From positions 4,335,263-4,399,262 of the forward strand of contig PZJY01000002.1 of the NCBI GenBank assembly GCA_031472005.1: a stretch of DNA of 64,000 nucleotides. The letters are read 5' to 3'. Each line of letters starts with the position of its first letter. The stretch's first letter is position 1. The notes beneath the pieces are model-generated. The model was not told where the DNA came from. It did not search any database and saw nothing but the letters and a program-made list of their open reading frames with translations. The position numbers were made by a program, and so were the translations under genes. Origin of the DNA: Tetracladium setigerum. Lineage: Eukaryota > Ascomycota > Leotiomycetes > Helotiales. Positions 21,913 to 33,361 of the stretch are shown here, piece by piece.

Positions 21913-23417
21913 ATTGACGGGCAATTTGGTGGGCTAGTGCAGCGTTTTCTTAGATTGAGGAGCTGGAATAATTCAGTAAAAGTAGGGAGACTTGACGTGT
22001 TGTGTGGTGAAAAGTGAATAGGGTGAGAATCTCAAGGCCATCTTTATATGCAGATCTCTTGTCTCAGAAAGCTGAATTGAGGCATTTGGCGTTAGTTTAT
22101 CTTGGCACTATTTGTTTCAGTCAGCTTACTTCTTCGTGAAGAGGCTTTCTTAGCAGATCTTTACTACATGTCACAAGTATAGTTGCGTCACACCGTCCTT
22201 TCAGCACGCCACGACCACTCCACGTCCGAATATCTCAGCTACATCTTTTGCAGCACATATGAATTGATGTGCATTAATTCGCTCAAAACAATGCCGCAAC
22301 CTTTGCTTACTTGTCACTCTGATATAGTTCTCCCAGACTGATCAAAGCAGTCTCATACTCTCCGACGGTAAAATAGTTAGCCGATTATGCCAAATGTGCA
22401 CTTATAGAATGTTGATTTCTCGCAATTCATGAAAAAGAATCCTAAGAGACAAAAATGCACTATAAATTCTTATTAATTGTAATTAATAAGCTGGAGCTAC
22501 ATGAATGCAACGTGCAATAGACAATGTTTATATGTTGCCTCCCAAGGGGTTGCATGCATAAGCAACTAGTATTGACGTTAATGCACAACAATAAGAAATG
22601 ATGGATTCGACTTTGTCGAGTTCAATAGTTTCAGCACTTTTGCTGTCACTTTTTCGTTGCTGTATAATTACTTCAAGAAGTGATTTTAGCACAAGGTAAT
22701 GATGGGTGAGGTTCTCAAATGTTAATCCAAGCAAATTCGTCACCCTTACGTCAGTTTTTCGTCAGGCTCTTAGCCTGAAGGCGGATATGGTTGAGACGTT
22801 GATAATTTCCTCCTTTGGAAGCTTATTAATAAGGTCGCTGGGGTTAGCGGGAACGGCTTCGTCCCGAACCGACAAGCGCCAATTTGTGGCGTCTGCCGGC
22901 TTTTAGCGGGCAGCTGAAACAACACCGTACAAGCGAGATCTTCAGTTGACATCGCTTATATGTGCTGCTTCGAGAGGTGGCTAGAAATGGACACAGCTGA
23001 GCCGTGATCCAGAGCAGACATGTTGTCGTCATCACAGCTGCTCCTGGTTGAAAGGGGGCAGTTGGGTGCAGTCGCTCTGAATGTCGATAGAATTATCAGG
23101 GGTCCCAACCTGAGCTTGAACTTAAGGTCGGGACTGCGCCAATTATCTCTCAGACTCCAAAAATTTACCATCTACGACGCATCTCCTTCACTTGCTCGCA
23201 GATAGTGTACTTGTGTGAGATAGATCTTGACATTGGCATCTTGTGCTGTGTGATCACGAGCGAATCGGCAACATGCAACTCAAGCATATTTCGTTACCCC
23301 TATGCTTTTATGCTAGGTTGGTACAGAGTCTGGTGCATGGGAATCCAGACCAACGACCATTGTACCAGAGCTGTAGGGTCCATGACATCCTCTTCTCACC
23401 GCTTATGTTACTGACAG
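21913..23417. other. 1.5-kb divergent intergenic region
   Basis: Separates the minus-strand cytolysin-like gene from the plus-strand phospholipase C-like gene and should hold both promoters. The 5' exon of the latter probably lies near its right end but could not be fixed. Confidence 0.4.
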
Positions 23418-26206
23418 GTTGGCGCAGTCACGGAACAGGTTGATCGCGAGCCCGGATTCACGCCTCAATTTGAATCCCCAGAACATGTGAGTCCGCCATT
23501 ATGCGAGGTCTGCCAACAGAACACAGCTCTAACTCAGCACTAGTCTTCCATTGGTGATGAAATTGTGCTGAAGTACCCCTTTTTCAACACACAAGGATCC
23601 CAATTCAACTATGATGTGAAAGGCATCAAATTGTCGTTCGGTGACATTATCGCCTTGGCCGGTGATTTTTTTTACCACTGGAAGGTCGGTCCATGTGCCC
23701 CTTCCATCAGCAATGACTGGGACGCCTCACCTAAGGCAAGCCTCGAAGTGGCGGCCGACAATGTGAACCTGCTTCGGACAGACTGGGAAGGCTTCTTAGA
23801 ATGCACGCTTGCAGTTATTGGCAAGCAGAGAAACGAGACTCTCGAATCCACCCGTAGGGGCATGGACGTTGCACAGGTACGTACTGGTTTGAATTCGGTA
23901 ACGTAGTGACTTTATTCATACGCTGTTGCCAGGTATACGATCGCACCGCCGACAAGTATAACGGCAAATTCTTGGGGTGCAGCAAGGGATATGTTGTGAT
24001 TGCATTGTGTAACCCGGACCATTTTGGAAAGGTAAGTCAAATCCTGATCTCGCGACAGTCCGGGAAGTATTAAGGTTGAACTCGTTTTACTAGGATGCCG
24101 AACGAGCCTACAAATCCGTGCACACCCTGGCGTTGCAAAAGGCTCTAGAGGCTCACAAGAGCCAGAAAGAAGAAGATCTCAAAGAAGCCTACTTTATCGA
24201 TGGTTATTCTCAGCATTATCTGACTGACATGTTCGCAGCGGGGCACTTGCGAGTGCCACGCCGGGTACTGCACAGCGTGGAGATTGACCTCAAGCTGATG
24301 CCCGGTGACAAGTGCACCAAGAGGCAGCACGATGAGGATGGCGCGAATGGTCTCTGGGTCACCAACAGAGAAGGCAAGTCGTGGGCAGCTTATGGTGACA
24401 AGCAGCTGTCCCAAGGTCGGTCAGCCAAGAATCGTCAAATGGTCTCCGACGCAAGTCAAGCCAGTATTGACGAGATTTGGGAGACTTTCAAAACTGGCCG
24501 TCTTCCCAAAACAGAGGAATTCAGAGCACTCCAGAAGGTACTGTTCCTCCAACTATTAGGATGACTAACAGAACCTAACAATCTTCAGATTCCGCTGCCA
24601 GAAAAGTCATTTGGCTCGACAAATTTTGTCCCTCTTTTCGAGAGAAGCCCAATCGATAAAAACATCCTACTTTTCAGGCAAAACGTCGATCAGAGAGCTG
24701 TAGTAAAATCTAGGGATTCACTTAGCATCGATCAAGATAATGCTGGCTGGTCAACTCTGAATGACAAAATCGGTGCCTCCGGCGCGGCAATCAATATGTA
24801 TGTCTATACGAAATCGTTCACATCCGACCAGAAGTTTCTCCACCTAGGGCAACTTGATTCCCAAGAATCGGAAATAGTTACGAATACATATGGCCGCGTC
24901 GATTCCGGAAAATTTGGTCAATATTGGGGCATGACATCTCAAGGTATGTCAAAGGTAGGCGCTTCGACCAAGAAGAGGAGATGGTCAGATATCAAAAGTG
25001 TGGGAGATGGAGTTTTCTCTATCACTGGTAGGCAGTTCAAGAGTGGCACAACAAGTGACACAATCCATATTGGTCTACAACTCCGGGAAAGCGGATCGGG
25101 CCAGCTGGAGACCAATGTTGTCTGGAACCAGATTATGGACGACGGCAATAGTGATCTGACGGTCGGGGAAACGATATATGGCTCCTTTGACCGGGATTCT
25201 AAGGACATTGTTATGGTCAAATACTTTGACGGTCAAAAGTCCGATTCCAAGATCGAACTCTGGTCACTAGCTTCGAATCTTGACTCCCAGCCTGTGAAGC
25301 ACAGCTCACAGTTAAACACAACAAAACTAAAGTGAGTCTGTCACGTTATTTGAGATGAATATGCATAAACTGACATTTGGAAGCTTCCTGATTCCTCACA
25401 AGATCGATGAAACGGACTCCTTCTCGACACTGGTTGGTTATTCAAGCGGACCACTATCAACATCCTCGGGGAAGTGGTATTTTTGTAGCTGGAAATCAAA
25501 CTACCAGGAAATTGCGCTCACAATAGTGCCAGAGGCCAACGCGAGACGCGCTCAGGCCTTACTGTCCGATCCAGTTTCCAACCGTCTCATTCGTATCTTT
25601 TACGGCGCGCTTAATCCCAAAGTTGCAACCATCAAGCTGGATATTCTTTCACCGAATCGAGATGAGAAGAACGGGTCCATCACATTTAATTCGGCCCCAA
25701 GAGTTCAGGAATTTCCTATCACCTGGCGTGGATTGATCGAGCAAGACTACCTTCTATGGTTTGTTGCCGATGTAAATGGTGACGGATACGCAGATCTGGT
25801 CGCCTATACATCGGATGCAAGTAACCTGTTCCTAGATGTTATATCCTTTCCAGGCCGTGCGGACGGCACCTACGATTCGCCTGTCGTTAGTCCTATCCAG
25901 CTCGATCCCAAGATCGGTAACTTGATGACAGGAGAATTCATGCGACCATTGTCCACGACTCAGTCGAGTTATACTTACCCCGATACAGGGAAGAGAATCT
26001 CAGCAGGTATCATGTCTTTCTTTGACAACTACGGCATTATCGGCACCAGACTTGTGGCACCGAAATCGCTAGGGTCATTCCAATACGAGTTGAAGGGACA
26101 GGATTCCGCCATTGCTGGTCAGAGGTCGTCGACGATTGGAGAAAAGCCAGAAAAATGGATGGGATTGAACAAGAAGATGCAACAAATTGGCATTGTGCCT
26201 TTCTGA
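23418..26206 (+). CDS. Zn-phospholipase C/P1-nuclease-like protein with FG-GAP-like tail
   Basis: Six exons are supported: 23418-23486, 23544-23876, 23933-24031, 24094-24537, 24589-25331 and 25384-26206. All junctions are GT-AG and keep frame. The 5' exon with the start codon is not identified. The total is 836 residues plus the missing N-terminus. Residues YFIDGYSQHYLTDMFAAGHL followed by RVPRR match the His/Asp metal-binding helix seen in phospholipase C/P1-nuclease-fold proteins (HYLTDLF.AGH). FGDIIALAGDFFYHW is an earlier conserved stretch. The second half is beta-rich and contains VADVNGDGYADLVAYTSD, an FG-GAP/VCBS-type calcium-binding motif. Predicted phosphodiesterase or phospholipase with a beta-propeller-like module; location uncertain. 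Confidence 0.65.
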
Positions 26207-26443
26207 AAGCTCGTCGGAGGTGGGTTCCTATTCGATAATGTTATAAGATATAATTAGCTTTTTACCTGGACTTCTGGATGGCTTCCGAGTACTTTCAGAT
26301 CAGGCTACAAGCAAATTAGGCTACAATAAGAGCAGAACCCGCAACCGGGCGATTAATCTTCCTATGAAATGGAGCATGCGCTATGTACAGGAATATGTCT
26401 AATAACCATCGACTTTCTTATTTGTGTGATAGCCATCATCGCC

Positions 26444-26468
26444 ACTATCATCATCATCATCATCATTA
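26444..26468 (+). repeat. (CAT)n microsatellite
   Basis: Short run of CAT triplets (about seven). Confidence 0.7.
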
Positions 26469-26555
26469 TACATATCACCATACATCCCTGCTTTGCTAGT
26501 GATTTTGTCATCTGACAGTGCAGTTACAATATTGTGTTGCTGAAGATTCTTTTTG

Positions 26556-26873
26556 TAATTTCCCATGATCTGGTGTTTTATGCGTGAACCAGGGTGGTAT
26601 GATGGCGCTGCTTCGGGGTTATTAGGCTGGCACAATTCTATTGCTACCATCATCCTGCACTCTAACGTCGGCAATGTCAAGCACGTTCTGGTTGATGGCC
26701 AGTGGAGGAAGCATGACGGGGAGCTGCTCTGTGCGTCAAACCAGACCGATTTACAGGGTAGATTCCTTCAATCTGCTTACAAAATGCAGAACTTCTGGGA
26801 GGGTGTGCCGCCAAAGGTCCTGGAGGGCTTTCTCCCCTCGGAGGTATGGAATCTATTACGCTTGATGATGTAG
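26556..26873 (+). pseudogene. C-terminal remnant of an amidohydrolase
   Basis: Open plus-strand segment with GWHNSIATIILHSNVGNVKH, then VLVDGQWRKHDGEL and a C-terminal helix. This matches the end of metal-dependent amidohydrolases of the cytosine-deaminase/chlorohydrolase type (pattern V...HA..G.V..V.V.G....DG.L). The catalytic TIM barrel with its His ligands is absent, so this is a gene fragment of about 100 codons. Confidence 0.55.
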
Positions 26874-27639
26874 ATGTTGTGAGCAGGCCCAGGACTGGAC
26901 TTTAAACCTTTATGCTCGCATTAGATACATTCTGATAATTGACCAGACCTGGGGTAGTCTTCCATTCTGCATATCTTTGATAGTGGTACAACTACACTCT
27001 TTTAGGCTAGTCGTTCGGCCAGGACCCCTCCCCTATTTCGCTTACGCTTGTAGGTGAGGCCCGGCAATATGTGAAAACTAGTAATGTATAAAAACACGCG
27101 TAATTTTCGTGATCTAATGAAATTGACAATATCCTGTCATGATAATTGATGAAATAAAGTAGAATGAGATCCTCAACATGTGCTTTCCCTCCTAAAAGTA
27201 TTCCCTATCACCTAGCTTCAACCTCTAACTCCTCTTGAATTTCTCAACTGCATTAACCCTGGTAGGGGAAGAACTCGTTTTCTACTCCGTATAGAGGGAT
27301 GAATAGTTGGGTAGCAGGAAACAAAGATATTTGGATTAAATGTTGTTTCTTTTGGATATTATATGAATTTGTAGTTGAGTTGTGGTCATCTTTGATCCTC
27401 AGGCGATCCGTTTAGTAGTGATGGCCCAAGGTCATGTGACCGTCCGCTCGCGGGAGAGGTGAAAACCTCCGTGCCGACCTCCATCTCTTCAATCAATTAT
27501 CACCACCTGTCCACTTCACCATCCTTTCATTACTTCCTCGCTACCATTCTTAGTTACCTACAGACACATGCTCTGCTCTGGCTCATCGACTATCGACAAC
27601 TCGTATATCTTACAATCCAAATGCGGATCTTCGAATCCT
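26874..27639. other. Intergenic, nothing recognised
   Basis: No supported gene or repeat. Confidence 0.4.
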
Positions 27640-29919
27640 TCATATGTTATTGTCCTCGTCATCAGTAGCGACATGTGCTCTGCGCGAACCTTGATTAGGC
27701 TTTACTTCCGGTTGTGGAGGATCGGGAGCCTCTGGTGGATGAGACCTTTCAGGTCGAAAGCTTTCTTTAGGGAAAGCCATGGCATATCTACTGGGCCTTA
27801 CGGGAAACAAGTCTGTGTCGTCTGACTCATCTGACGAGGAAAGTTCTCGGTTGCTTCGATTCATCATCGTGGGGTCACAGTGCTTTCTTGAAAGCATTTG
27901 CCCTGGATTCGGTCTCTTCTCTTGCCCCGGACCCGAGCCCACACTACGAAGAGCAGGGCCTCGTCTTCCATTCGATGGAATAGAGACGTCAAACGTATCC
28001 TCAGCTCTATCTTTGTGGGAGTTCCTGGAGGTGCGGTGACTATCATAATGCCGAACTTGTGCAGGTTGGTCTGGGTGCCTTGTGTTGTCATGAGACTTGT
28101 AGGAGGGCAGTGGGGGAGGCGATTCCTGGTTTCTGACAGCTCCAACGCCAGGGTCAGACGCGCGGTGCGAACGCTTCAAACGTTCAAAGGGTTTCCTGGA
28201 AGCTGAAGCGTTTGAAGCCCGATCAGTGTCATTCACGGTCATCGAGTTTGAAGACTGGGCCAGGTGCTGCTGTCCTCTACGTTCGCGACTGTCATAATGC
28301 CGTCCGTCATAAGTTTGCTCGCGATTGCCCACATAGGACTCGTCAGAGTCTGAATCTGCTCGGCTTGGAAGTCTGGTTGAACGATAGTCACGCTCTTGTG
28401 TTGCTGAAACAGTCGCCGACGCCCCAGAATCAAAAGCGTTCTCTTGGATTTGTCCATTAGCTTTTAGCCTATGGAGTATATCAAATACCACATCTTCGAT
28501 TTGATTTCGTGTGAGGGGATCCATTCGAGTCTGAACAGGATCTGGCTCTCTCTGCACAACCTGGAGCCTACGGCTTCGATTGCTCCCAAGTGATCGTTCC
28601 TCCAAGCCCTGCTTCCCTTGCCGCCTGAGTCGGTCTTCCACAAACTGAATGACTCCAAGAAGGACATCTCTATTATCACCGACATGTTTCTCTTCCTCCA
28701 GGCGAAGATTATCTCGTCCTTGTCGTCCAATGCGAGATATGTAGTCGGTGGCCTCACGCACTGCCTCTTGAAGCTCTTTTTGCCCAATTTCGGCACTCAG
28801 TTCCTGAACCCTTAGATTTCTGTTTGCACGTCTTGCATCTCTTTTCTCTTTCATTGCCTGAATCTCTGCCTGTTGTTTTATCGCTTCTTGTTTCCTCTTA
28901 TTCATTACGTTGCGTTCTGCTGCGGCTGCAGCCTTTGCTTCCTGTTCTCTATCATACTTCTCATCTAGTTGTCTCTGCCTTTCTTTTCGTAGCCTCGCCC
29001 TCTCATTCGATTTCATTCGGCTCAACTCTTCGGTTACCTGGTGCAGCCTGTCTTCAGCAAAGGTGTCTCTGGGGACCACGGATAGCTGGGGCTGCGTATG
29101 AGGAAAACCTTCATATAATGGTGCTATTTGAGCATTTGCAGCATACAGTTCTGGAGTATAATGATGTGTAGGAAAGCCATTCATAGGAGGATTGTGAGAG
29201 TGATGGTGGTTTGGAGGGTACTGGCTTGAAGGGTAATGGTTTGGAGGGTACTGGCTTGGATGGTACTGGCTTGGAGGGTAATGGTTTGGAGGATATTGGT
29301 TTGTTGTATGCTGAGGAGTCTGATGAGGTAGAGCTGAGTAAGGATCATGGGGAAAAGGGGGAAAGTATGAATTTCCGGGGTATTGGTTTGGGGCACTTTG
29401 AAAGTGGTTGTATGGCTGGGGTGCAAAAGGGTTTGGCTGGGGTGCAAAAGGCGATGGCTGGGGTGCAAAAGGCGATGGCTCGTTTGGTTGAACAGGATTC
29501 CTACCTGCACCTTCGCCATAACGGATAGCTTGTCCTCCAGGTCCACTCCGGATACCAGATGAACCTGCGTATTGAGGTGGTCCATGATTTGCTTGGCGGC
29601 GAGGTTCGTGGTGACGTTCAGATGACCTCGTAGGATGTTGATCGCTAACTACAGGATCCGGACGATGGGTAGTACGGAGACGAGTATCATTATGGTGACG
29701 ATGGGCTCGGATTTGATTCGGAATTAGAACTACTGGCACTTTGGTATCGACGGGCTCCGCCACTTCCACCTGTTTCTCCTCCTCTCCATCACTCTCAGGC
29801 GAAGTATCGCTCCATGTGTTCTCCTCTTGATCGGCTTCGATATTCTCATTATAGCCTACCACTCGCGGGGCGCGATATGTCTGAGGATGAGAAGCTCGTA
29901 CATGTTTCGACTCGGGCAT
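27640..29919 (-). CDS. Large low-complexity and coiled-coil protein
   Basis: Single long frame; first ATG at 29919 (MPESKHVRASHPQTYRAPRV), about 759 residues. Parts in order: an acidic stretch (SDTSPESDGEEEKQVEV); a Pro/Tyr/Gln/Asn/His-rich region with tandem short repeats (YPPNHYPPSQY type, about 29190-29470); a highly charged Arg/Lys/Glu/Ala coiled coil (RLRKERQRQLDEKYDREQEA onward, about 28750-29030); and a Ser/Arg-rich, basic C-terminus. No catalytic domain, signal peptide or membrane segment. The layout resembles fungal scaffold or stress-condensate proteins. Function unknown. The 5' end continues open upstream without another ATG. Confidence 0.6.
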   Translation of the reverse strand: MPESKHVRASHPQTYRAPRVVGYNENIEADQEENTWSDTSPESDGEEEKQVEVAEPVDTKVPVVLIPNQIRAHRHHNDTRLRTTHRPDPVVSDQHPTRSSERHHEPRRQANHGPPQYAGSSGIRSGPGGQAIRYGEGAGRNPVQPNEPSPFAPQPSPFAPQPNPFAPQPYNHFQSAPNQYPGNSYFPPFPHDPYSALPHQTPQHTTNQYPPNHYPPSQYHPSQYPPNHYPSSQYPPNHHHSHNPPMNGFPTHHYTPELYAANAQIAPLYEGFPHTQPQLSVVPRDTFAEDRLHQVTEELSRMKSNERARLRKERQRQLDEKYDREQEAKAAAAAERNVMNKRKQEAIKQQAEIQAMKEKRDARRANRNLRVQELSAEIGQKELQEAVREATDYISRIGRQGRDNLRLEEEKHVGDNRDVLLGVIQFVEDRLRRQGKQGLEERSLGSNRSRRLQVVQREPDPVQTRMDPLTRNQIEDVVFDILHRLKANGQIQENAFDSGASATVSATQERDYRSTRLPSRADSDSDESYVGNREQTYDGRHYDSRERRGQQHLAQSSNSMTVNDTDRASNASASRKPFERLKRSHRASDPGVGAVRNQESPPPLPSYKSHDNTRHPDQPAQVRHYDSHRTSRNSHKDRAEDTFDVSIPSNGRRGPALRSVGSGPGQEKRPNPGQMLSRKHCDPTMMNRSNRELSSSDESDDTDLFPVRPSRYAMAFPKESFRPERSHPPEAPDPPQPEVKPNQGSRRAHVATDDEDNNI
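29201..29320 (-). repeat. In-gene minisatellite coding Pro/His/Tyr repeats
   Basis: Tandem degenerate ~15-30-bp units (GGTTTGGAGGGTACTGGCTT type on the plus strand) encode the YPPNHYPPSQY repeats. Confidence 0.6.
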
Positions 29920-30427
29920 CGCGTCGGAAATAATGGGTTTAATTACGGGATCGGGCCAACGCAAGCGCGCCACGATCAAGAGGTATGGGGTTTGCCGCGC
30001 AATAATATCGCGGCTGGTAGGATTAAGGTGTCGTGACTTTAGGGAGAGATGCGTGGAAGTGGATATCGTGTAGAGGATTGAAGAGGCTCAACGGCGAGGT
30101 CTAACCATTTTCAAGGATAAGCGCTTAATCTACTAGTTCCGTCCTCAAAATTTAACCACTGCCACAAAGAGAGACACAGGACAAGGCGATCGACAATTTA
30201 TTTATTGGTCCGACTTTGGTTCCAGTGCAAATATCGGAGGAAGGAGATTCTGCCTCTTTATGCACGTGCAGCTGAATCCTGCAACCGCGATTGGAGAGGA
30301 GATGTCGCGCAGCTACTGTACATGAGCCAAACTGTACGCTACTCGGTCAGAATCCCTGTCGTTATATTCGTATGTGTATTTCTACGATAACACCATTTCC
30401 AAATCTACGCAGGTATTCAAGTACCTA

Positions 30428-31006
30428 ATCATCTTCATCCTCAAAGCAAATGCCATTTGTGGTCATCGTAACACTGACGACACACATCTTCACCTCGTGG
30501 TCGACAGTTAGGTCAGCTACAGCCCCACCTGCATGTTTCTTGCTAGGATTCTTCACGACATCCGTTGCCTACCATGCATGAGCATCAGCGGATAAATTCG
30601 GTTCCTCGGGCTGAGCTGCGGAATGCATGATCACAAGCATCCATAGAACTCACAGGTTGTTTCGAGGTCGCAAGTTTCCCTTCTGTTGATGGGACATCGT
30701 CAGTAATGATTGAGGGAAAGATCAGGAAGTCATTTGGTATGTAAGACTTACTGAAGACTATACTGCTAGTATTATTGACTTCATGGCTAACGACTGACTT
30801 GACTACGTTGCCTTTCAAAAGCACTTTGCTTTTGATCTGCTGTTCGATGGCAGTGGGCATTTGCTCATCGAGTAACACTGTAAGTCTGGTGAAACGCGGA
30901 GAAGAGCAATTCAACTCACCTCGACGTGAACTTCTGCCTTCTTTACGGGGCCATTAGCAAGAGTGGCACCGGCTAGACCAGTACCGACGAAAGTGGCCGT
31001 CTTAGA
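30428..31006 (-). CDS. Small four-exon hypothetical protein, one frame break at the first junction
   Basis: ATG at 31006 gives MSKTATFVGTGLAGATLANG and ...KKAEVHVE, then a GTGAGT donor. Exon 2 (VLLDEQMPTAIEQQIKSKVL then SHEVNNTSSIVF) is in frame only if one G is missing at the GAG/GTGAGT donor. A GTAAGT...CAACAG intron and a GTGAGT...GGTAG intron join KGKLATSKQP to ATDVVKNPSKKHAGGAVADL and an acidic end (FEDEDD, TAG). About 130 residues, rich in Val/Lys. Not recognised. The consistent junctions argue for a real gene. Confidence 0.45.
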
Positions 31007-31310
31007 CATTCCGCGGGTTAGCCTTTGATCACAGTCTTGACTTCTTCGTGAGGTAAAACGGAGGGACAGCGTTGAAGGTGGCGAAGCAGGCAAAAAACTG
31101 CCTGGCCAGCAGTATTAAGTAGTGGGGCTCACTTCTAAAAGCGTGATGAAAGCGAACCACGTCGTCCTGCAGCCCGTTAGCCTTCCACCCGACATGATTG
31201 AAGTTCCTTGCCGCTAGCCTTCCACCTCAATCGAGAGGTGAAAAACATTCAGCAGTCGCAGTGCACTGGAAAACTGCTTGACCATCATCTATTTTCAATC
31301 GGAAAACAAA

Positions 31311-32556
31311 ATGACTTCTGGGAAAAAAATTCCTGACGCAGCGGTAAGCAACCAGTTCCCAGCGAAGGCGTCCGGTGCCAATATGGACCAGAAATATGGC
31401 CTCAAGACGTTTTTCGAGCCAGAACAGGTTTCCTTAAAGTGAGTACTATCAGCCGCAATCCTCTCCACGATTTGTCGCATGTGATGAAGCTGATGATCCC
31501 TGCTGCATTTCAGCATCGTCTTTGTTCATGGCATTACCGGCCACAGAGAACACACTTGGTCGACAACGAAGAGCGCCAGAGCCTGGCCAGAAATACTTCT
31601 TCCTCAGAGGATACCAGAAGCTCGGTTGCTCAGCTTTGGATACGATGCAAGTGTCATTCGCTTGGGGACTGTCTCGAGCAATAGAATTGGCGACCATGCG
31701 AGAAATTTGCTATCGACCCTAGCAACTTACACAAACAAGAAAAACTGCGTAAGATATCATGTGATACCATAAATCCACTTTACCGGATAATTAATCTCTA
31801 CAATTCAGAATGATCGACCGATAATATTTGTCGCCCACAGCCTCGGTGGGCTTGTCTGTCAAGATGTAAGACTGGCTCTTGATGATCCCGTAGTCCAACA
31901 CTAATTTCCTGTTTCAGGCCCTTTTAGCTTCAAGAACCAGCCCTGAAGAACATTTGCGGAGGATTTATGAGAGAACCTTTGGAATTATGTTTCTCGGTAC
32001 TCCACATTCTGGGACTATATTAGCAACGTTCAGTGGCCGCCTCGCTAAATTCATCAGCCCCGCCACTCGAACGAATCTTCGCATTGTCAATGTACTCCGC
32101 AGAGACTCCGAAGTTCTTGCCCGAATCCGTGGCGAGTTTAATTCATTGTTGAGATCTCATACTAATGAAGGAAACCACGAAATTCAAATCACTTGCTTCT
32201 TTGAGGAGCTCCCCCTCCCGGTCATTGGTGTCGTGGTTCCAAAGCACTCTGCAATTCTTCCAGGATACACAGCTATCGGCATTCACAAAGACCATCGAGA
32301 GATGGCAAGGTTTACAGGAGAGGATGATCCAGGATTTATTAGTGTTCTGGGGGAACTTCAGAGATGGTCGACAAAGATCATTTCCTCTCCCCTCAAATTG
32401 GAAAGGATTAGATCAGGTCAAAGGGGTGATTTGGCGATGACTACCACAGTCAATAATCTCGACCGGGGACAGATTACTATATTGGGAGATGTTGTGAACT
32501 CAAACGTAGTTGGTCGTAGCCAAACCATTCATGGTGGTTTGACATTCAAAGCTTGA
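31311..32556 (+). CDS. Alpha/beta-hydrolase (SesB/SERAC1-like lipase domain) with possible amyloid-type C-terminus
   Basis: Four exons: 31311-31438, 31514-31748, 31809-31865 and 31918-32556; 352 residues; all junctions keep frame. It shows IVFVHGITGHREHTW (oxyanion region), LLSFGYDASV, and VAHSLGGLV with nucleophile Ser about 132, then MFLGTPHSG and a later HKDHREMARF with the likely catalytic His. This is the SERAC1-like serine-esterase domain found at the N-terminus of fungal STAND proteins and as free SesB-type effectors. The C-terminal ~30 residues (ITILGDVVNSNVVGRSQTIH then GGLTF) are Asn/Gly/Ser-rich and resemble the beta-solenoid prion-forming tails of such effectors. It lies about 0.8 kb upstream of a NACHT-ankyrin gene on the same strand. 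Confidence 0.7.
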
Positions 32557-33361
32557 ATCGAACGTGTACACAACCGGCTCTCAATATCAGAAGTTGTCAT
32601 AATCTGAGTTGCAAGCTCACATTTCTTTGCCTCGTTCTCAGTGAAAGGTACCTTTGAAATCTTGGGCTGCGCCTGGAATCTTGGCATGTTCTCTCGGTAT
32701 GAGAGAAAACAATGCAGTCGTTCCATTTGAGCTCCGCCATTTCCGAGGTGGCAGCAAATGAAAAGATCGCGCCAACGAACATCGCGTCTTCCACCAACAA
32801 GGTGGTGACAACAAATACGTCGTGTCTATTTTAGGTCTGATGAGCGAATGGTTCAACACCCTGTTGCACCGTCATTTGGCAACCGGCTTACAAAATCCTC
32901 AAGGATTACATTAGTCATCTCGTGATAAGGCTGTGCCAAAAGACAACCAATAAAGAAGAAATTAATCCTATCAAGAACTTAGTGGTGTAAATCGACATGA
33001 AATACTTGATGGTCAAAGCCAAACAGATAACATTTTTACTCTGCTACGAAACCAAAACCTTCATAAACAGACCAGTCTAGCCTTTGGTAGATCAGAGGAT
33101 ATTTGGTAGATCAGAGGATATTGGGTAGGGCGATTGGTAAAACGGAGGCGCTTAAATCGATCCTTTAGGATGAGTTCCACCCCTCAATGCGTGCAGGTAG
33201 AAGCTTCACCTGACAATTCAAGACGACTACTTTTGGACTATAGGCTCACATTCTGGTAGGTCGAAGATGCGAGTAGTGACTCTGAGACCAAGGGACCTTT
33301 GGGAACGTATCAGGGAGGGTTGAGGTTGAGCAATACTTACCAGTCGGTTGTTGCCCAGACA
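32557..33361. other. Spacer between hydrolase and NACHT genes
   Basis: No supported gene. A 20-bp direct tandem duplication (TTTGGTAGATCAGAGGATAT, twice) lies at about 33080-33125. Confidence 0.45.

Noticed and set aside
29181..29585. 134-codon minus frame with repeats
   Set aside because: Alternate frame of the Pro/His minisatellite of the long coiled-coil protein.
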